Positions 60,106-64,000 of a stretch of DNA of 64,000 nt are shown in pieces. The stretch covers positions 38,825,494 to 38,889,493 of the forward strand of contig CM051520.1 of the NCBI GenBank assembly GCA_028015205.1, given 5' to 3'. Under the pieces are notes generated by a model. It saw only the letters and a list, made by a program, of their open reading frames with translations, ran no database searches and had not been told where the DNA came from. Position 1 is the stretch's first letter. Each line of letters begins with the position of its first letter. The position numbers and the translations under genes are program-made. Source of the DNA: Mytilisepta virgata (lineage: Eukaryota > Mollusca > Bivalvia > Mytilida > Mytilidae).

Positions 60106-60299
60106 TGTGGTCTTTAGCGTGAAATATTGTGGACTTTAGCGGAAATTGTTACTGTGGATTTTAGTGGTGTTTTTTGAGTACTGAAGCGGACGTCATTTTG
60201 TGGAATATAGCGGAAAGTTTGTGCACTTAGCGGCGTTGTGGACTTTAGCGGGAATTTGTTGTGGACTTTAGTCGAATTGTGGACTTTAACGGTGCCACA
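60106..60299 (-). repeat. right terminal inverted repeat with clustered motifs
   Basis: Complement of the left arm. It carries the same motif series plus about 20 extra bases around a degenerate unit ('gaagcggacgtcattttgtgg'). Confidence 0.85.
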
Positions 60300-60305
60300 G
60301 CGCCC

Positions 60306-61112
60306 TACTATATTGCCCTGTATATATCATTGTAATTTGCTTTGAATTGCACAATTCTACTACCAAAACAATGTAACATATACTAGGTCCTTTGTAAAGC
60401 TTTACAATTGTTTGATAATATAAGAATTGAATATGATATCTGCTGTGTCGTCGGATTTTCAGATTTTTGGGTGCTGAGAAACGATCGGTTTCCATAGAAA
60501 AGTATGCATATACAGTGTATTGACTAACTAATTTTCTGGATTCGATGATTTAAAAAAGAGTTTACTCATGACTGGTCGCATCTAATGCAAATATTGAATG
60601 GACGCTATATACACATGCCTTCAACTCAAATGGCATCAGTTGGAGAATTGTTGACATGAAATTTTCAACTTTATTTATTGAAACTAAAAGTAACGATTAA
60701 CTTCACATCAGACATATTAAAGTGAAGAATGCTTTTCAGTGTGGGGCTCTACTGTGTAGTCCTGAAACGAAAACGTCTATCATGTTGAGAAAGATGTATT
60801 GTGTTGGAATTCAGTATAAAGTTAATTCTTCTTCTTCCGTTAAAATAACAGCTCAAAAGTTTTGAAACGTATAGTTTCTTTAAAAAAAGAGTAATAAATA
60901 TATACTTGAAAATATGATCCAAAAAATAATAACTTAGAATATGATACATGCATGCATGCCCGTGTACAAAATAATTCAGCTAACAATTCATTTGTCATAT
61001 ATTTGCAGGGACTTTTAGATTGAAATTTCGAAGGAATGTTGCAAAGAAACGGTGAAAGACTAGTGTTTTTAAAATGAGTGCAGATGTAGCGGCATCAGTC
61101 GAGTTGTTTTAA
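60306..61112. other. gene-free interval
   Basis: No gene is recognised. A 12-codon frame (ATG at 61074) after a TTTGCAG acceptor-like site at 61007 ends at the TAA just before the MITE; too short to call. Confidence 0.4.
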
Positions 61113-61328
61113 GGGAGCCATCATTTGATTGTTAATGGAAACTAGTGATCATGGCTATGAAAATTTGTTATCAATACCCAATGGCCTGGACTGGATTATT
61201 CTTGCATGTGTTTTCTTCAAAATTTACAACTATTTTTTCCATTTAATATTCAGTCCTGTGTGTTTTCTCATACTTTTGAGCCTATATTTTGACATATTTT
61301 GGATCATAAACATCAAATGATTGCTCCC
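61113..61328. mobile_element. Harbinger/Tourist-like MITE, 216 bp
   Basis: Inverted ends: left GGGAGCCATCATTTGATTGT, right the complement of GGGAGCAATCATTTGATGTT. TAA flanks both sides (61110-61112 and 61329-61331), the 3-bp TWA duplication typical of PIF/Harbinger. An ORF at 61129-61320 is a by-product. Confidence 0.85.
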
Positions 61329-61897
61329 TAAAATAAGAGAAAGTATAAGAGGTGTGGGTGATCAAATATTTCCATAAATCACAAAACTACTAGAGCAGAA
61401 AACATTTACCAACTTAATCATAACTCCAGAGGTTCTATTACCACGTTAATCGTACACAACTTGGATTTTGAAATCGGGGTATAGATTCAGAACATTTTCT
61501 ACCCAATGCATGCAATATTCACTTTGGTTGTTAGATGTGTGTAACCATCATTACTGTGATTACAAGCATGTATTTAGTGTTTTAAATTACTATGAAATAT
61601 TTGGTCATCATTGCCAAAAGCAACCACTCTGATTAATGATTTGTCTTTTCTAATGTAACCAGTCAAAAATGTTTTTTGTTATATACAAGTATTGTAATTT
61701 TACATGCTGTAACGTTTTCGTCTTGTTATGGTCTTGATCTCTTAAAAATATTATTTTCTTTTACACTGTACAATTCTTGATGTCTGATTAAAAAATTCTT
61801 TTAACATACCTCTAACTTTATTTTGTGTTATAACACGCCATTTTTGTGCTCATTTACAAAAACAATATATCTGTACAACTTATAAGATATATATAGA
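61329..61897. other. gene-free AT-rich interval
   Basis: Nothing recognised. Confidence 0.4.
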
Positions 61898-62037
61898 TTA
61901 TAACATGGCATTTTTCATATCACACCTATTATCAGCCCTAGGTGAAGATATCAGCTCGACAGCCGCCAGGCTCAAGGGATTATTTTGACCATGGGCTGAT
62001 AATGGGTCTGATATGAATAATGACATGTTATGATATG
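61898..62037. mobile_element. foldback element with ~45-bp arms
   Basis: The left arm TTATAACATGGCATTTTTCA then TATCACACCTATTATCAGCCC pairs with the right arm GGGCTGATAATGGGTCTGAT then ATGAATAATGACATGTTATGA. The loop is about 50 bp and relatively GC-rich (GACAGCCGCCAGGC). Confidence 0.8.
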
Positions 62038-62663
62038 TTCATCATATACTTCAACATTGGTGTTTTATTGGTGTTTTATTTCTCTATGAAAATTATTATC
62101 TCAATGATTTCAATTTCATTGCCGTATTACCGAATATATCCTCAAGGCACTGCAAATCGTCTTTGTCCCTCATCCATTTAGTAAAAATGTTTTGTCACTT
62201 ACTGTTTTTCTGTTTGTATTAACATTTTTCAGCGAATTAATATAATCCACAGTTTCGTCCCGCTATCGTCTGCCGTGTTGTTATGTGCTATTAAGTATAG
62301 AATCGATTACGGAAACGACTGATTTATAACGCGATTACTGATTAGGGGTGTGATATAAAACGGAAGCAGTTGATATAAACCGGAAACAGTTGATAACAAA
62401 GTCATATCAGCCCGCTCAGCAAATTCAATAAGATTTGTGCAGAAATATGTACAATTTCCAATTTTATCATAGGGTAAAATTTTACTTGTATTTTCTATAA
62501 GTATATGATAATCAATATATATACACTAGATATGACATATTATCTGTTTTAAAAGATATCTTATAGACTTTACAAGATACATTTAAAACCTTATAAGATA
62601 TCTTATGTTGCGAACACAAAATAGATAAAAGAAAATCATGTAAGATATCTCCTCTTCCTTTTT
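62038..62663. other. gene-free interval
   Basis: Short repeated phrases (GATATAAA(A/C)CGGAA(G/A)CAGTTGATA at about 62350-62395; AAGATATCTTATA at about 62554-62650), but no gene. Confidence 0.4.
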
Positions 62664-63744
62664 AGCTCACCTGACCCAAATGGTCAAGTGAGCTATTCTT
62701 ATCACTTGGCGTCCGTCGTCCCTCGTCGTCCATCGTTCGTCGTCGTCCGTTAACGTTTACAAAAATCTTCTCCACTAAAACCACTGGGCCAAATGGAACC
62801 AAACTTGGCCACAAGTATCTCATTAGGGTATCTAATTTAAAAAAAACTATGTCCGATGTCTGCCTCTTAAACCACTGGATCAATTGAGAGCAAGGTTTGG
62901 TAGAATGGTCCTTGGGTAGCCCCCTTCCAAAAGTATGTCCTGCATCCCCGACTTCCAACCGACATGGTTGCTGTTACTAAAAATAGAAAAAGGGGGGATG
63001 AAATTTATATAAAATCTTCTTCTATGAAACTACAAGGCCAATTGGAAACAAAGTTGGCAGTAATGGTCCTTAGGAGGTTCTCTTTCAGAAATATGTCCGA
63101 TGACCTGGACTGTTAACCAAGATGGCCGTCACAGCCGAACTTTGTTTAACATAAGGCCCTATGTTGAAAAATCTTCTTGTCTGAAACCACTTAACATATT
63201 GGAGCCAGACTTGGCAGCAATGGTCCTCAGGATGTCCTCTTTCAGAAATGTGTCCGATTTCGTGAGCTGTGAACCAAGATGGCCGCCACAGCCGAAACAT
63301 AGGACCGTATGCCGAGGCTATGAGAAATTCAATCAAAAATCTTCTCGTCAATTGGAACTTAAGTTGGCAGCATTGGTCCTTAGATGGTGCTCTTTCAGAA
63401 ATATGTCCGATCACCCGGATCGTCAATCAACATGGCCGCCACGGCTGAACTTAGTTAAATATAAAACCTTATAGGAAAAATAATTTAAAAATCTTCTTTC
63501 CTGAAACCACTTAGCCAGTTGGAACAAGACTTAGCAGAAATGGTCCTTAGATGGTTCTCTTTTAGAAATGTGTCCATTGACCTGGACTGTCAACCAAGAT
63601 GACTGCCACAGCTGAACTTAGTTTAACATAGAACCCTACAGAAAAAACCAGCCAAACTGACTGCAACACTTTAATTTTTAGTCCTGCTCAAGGTGAAAAG
63701 TTAACTCCAGGTGATCGATACAGGCTCTTGAGAGCCTCTAGTTT
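62664..63744 (+). repeat. complete-looking modular GTCCGTCG-type repeat
   Basis: Starts TAGCTCACCTGACCC with a GTCGTCCGTTAACG-like run, passes through about five modules of 160 bp ('aaatcttct', 'ccaattggaa', 'ggtccttaggaggttctctttcagaaat', 'atgtccgatgacctggactgt', 'aagatggccgccac'), and ends CAGGTGATCGATACAGGCTC then GAGAGCCTCTAGTTT. It has both family edges and serves as the reference copy in this window. ORFs on either strand are shadows. Confidence 0.8.
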
Positions 63745-64000
63745 GGTTTTATATAATAATCTGCATGACAGACAGCCATAATTATAGAAGATATCTTAAG
63801 ATATCTCTTAAAATTTAAAATATATGTCGCAAAAGAAAAAAAAAACATTGTTTGCTATTATCATATGTTCAGCCTTGGTAGTTTTGCCCATATTATCCCA
63901 GTGGGATGATATGTATATAATATTGCACAGTAAAAGTAATATTGTACGGGTGAACTATTTTTAGAAACAGGTGATTTCCTATTCATGCTCTTTAAAGTGA
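63745..64000. other. window edge, nothing recognised
   Basis: AT-rich sequence with AAGATATCTTAAGATATCT; no gene. Confidence 0.4.

Larger units (their letters stand above)
53512..60299. mobile_element. 6.8-kb element with long terminal inverted repeats and 6-bp target duplication
   Basis: Both ends start TGTGGCACCGTTAAAGTCC (the right end on the minus strand), giving TG...CA termini. GCGCCC flanks both ends as a direct repeat (53506-53511 and 60300-60305), a likely target duplication. The arms run about 175-195 bp and are built from repeated CGCTAAAGTCCACAA-like motifs. Inside, in order: a modular-repeat start (53690-53800), a LINE tail, a second modular-repeat block, a foldback element, a 146-bp tandem duplication, a decayed PIF1-type helicase fragment and a third, inverted modular-repeat block. 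No intact transposase is visible. It is therefore a non-autonomous or dead element, or a composite into which others inserted. A 6-bp duplication occurs in several DNA-transposon groups and in some LTR elements, so the superfamily is open. Confidence 0.7.

Noticed and set aside
61074..61112. Short frame ATG...TAA ending at the MITE target site
   Set aside because: Only 12 codons; the stop is part of the target duplication and would remain without the MITE.
59006..63474. Overlapping ORFs of 60-124 aa on both strands
   Set aside because: They fall in the modular repeat, which is open in several frames; no protein-like conservation is evident.

Overview
The window looks like AT-rich, intron-containing, repeat-dense nuclear DNA from a marine bivalve, most likely a mussel (Mytilus-like). 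This is an inference from three things: a B-box/coiled-coil/beta-propeller protein of the kind expanded in bivalves, a mollusc-style tRNA-derived SINE, and many dispersed repeat families resembling those of mussel genomes. Nothing suggests a bacterium, phage or virus; there are no operons and no CRISPR array.

Three host genes can be supported. (1) An apparently single-coding-exon gene on the minus strand (14506-15987) encodes a PTB-domain adaptor-like protein with a long disordered tail. (2) A TRIM-like protein without a RING (35255-36949, +) has two B-box zinc fingers, a coiled coil and a C-terminal beta-propeller; a clean splice acceptor abuts its ATG. (3) A secreted protein is split over four exons between 46079 and 50643 (+). 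The last three exons are too short to stand out as ORFs, but they join in one frame through canonical splice sites.

The rest is mostly mobile and repetitive DNA. 0-6.5 kb: Harbinger-like MITEs and a modular repeat split by a 1.29-kb insertion with a 5-bp target duplication. 8.6-12.6 kb: tandem-repeat arrays. 17-28 kb: another MITE, a LINE interrupted by a foldback element, and a short MITE with a perfect 8-bp target duplication. 29.9-32.35 kb: a 50-bp satellite with an 18-monomer (900-bp) higher-order repeat. 39-44 kb: a 23-bp minisatellite, two LINE tails in opposite orientation, a TIR-flanked tandem array and an intact-looking SINE with a 12-bp target duplication. 46-51 kb: the secreted-protein gene, with LINE fragments in its first intron. 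53.5-60.3 kb: a 6.8-kb interval bounded by long inverted repeats built of short CTAAAGTCCAC-type motifs and flanked by a perfect 6-bp direct repeat; inside lie a decayed PIF1/Helitron-type helicase fragment and other repeats. 61-64 kb: another Harbinger-like MITE, a foldback element and a complete-looking modular repeat.

The genes are separate loci and show no sign of working together. The most unusual items are the 6.8-kb inverted-repeat element, the 900-bp higher-order satellite and the cryptic secreted-protein gene. All calls come from reading the sequence; no database search or alignment program was run.
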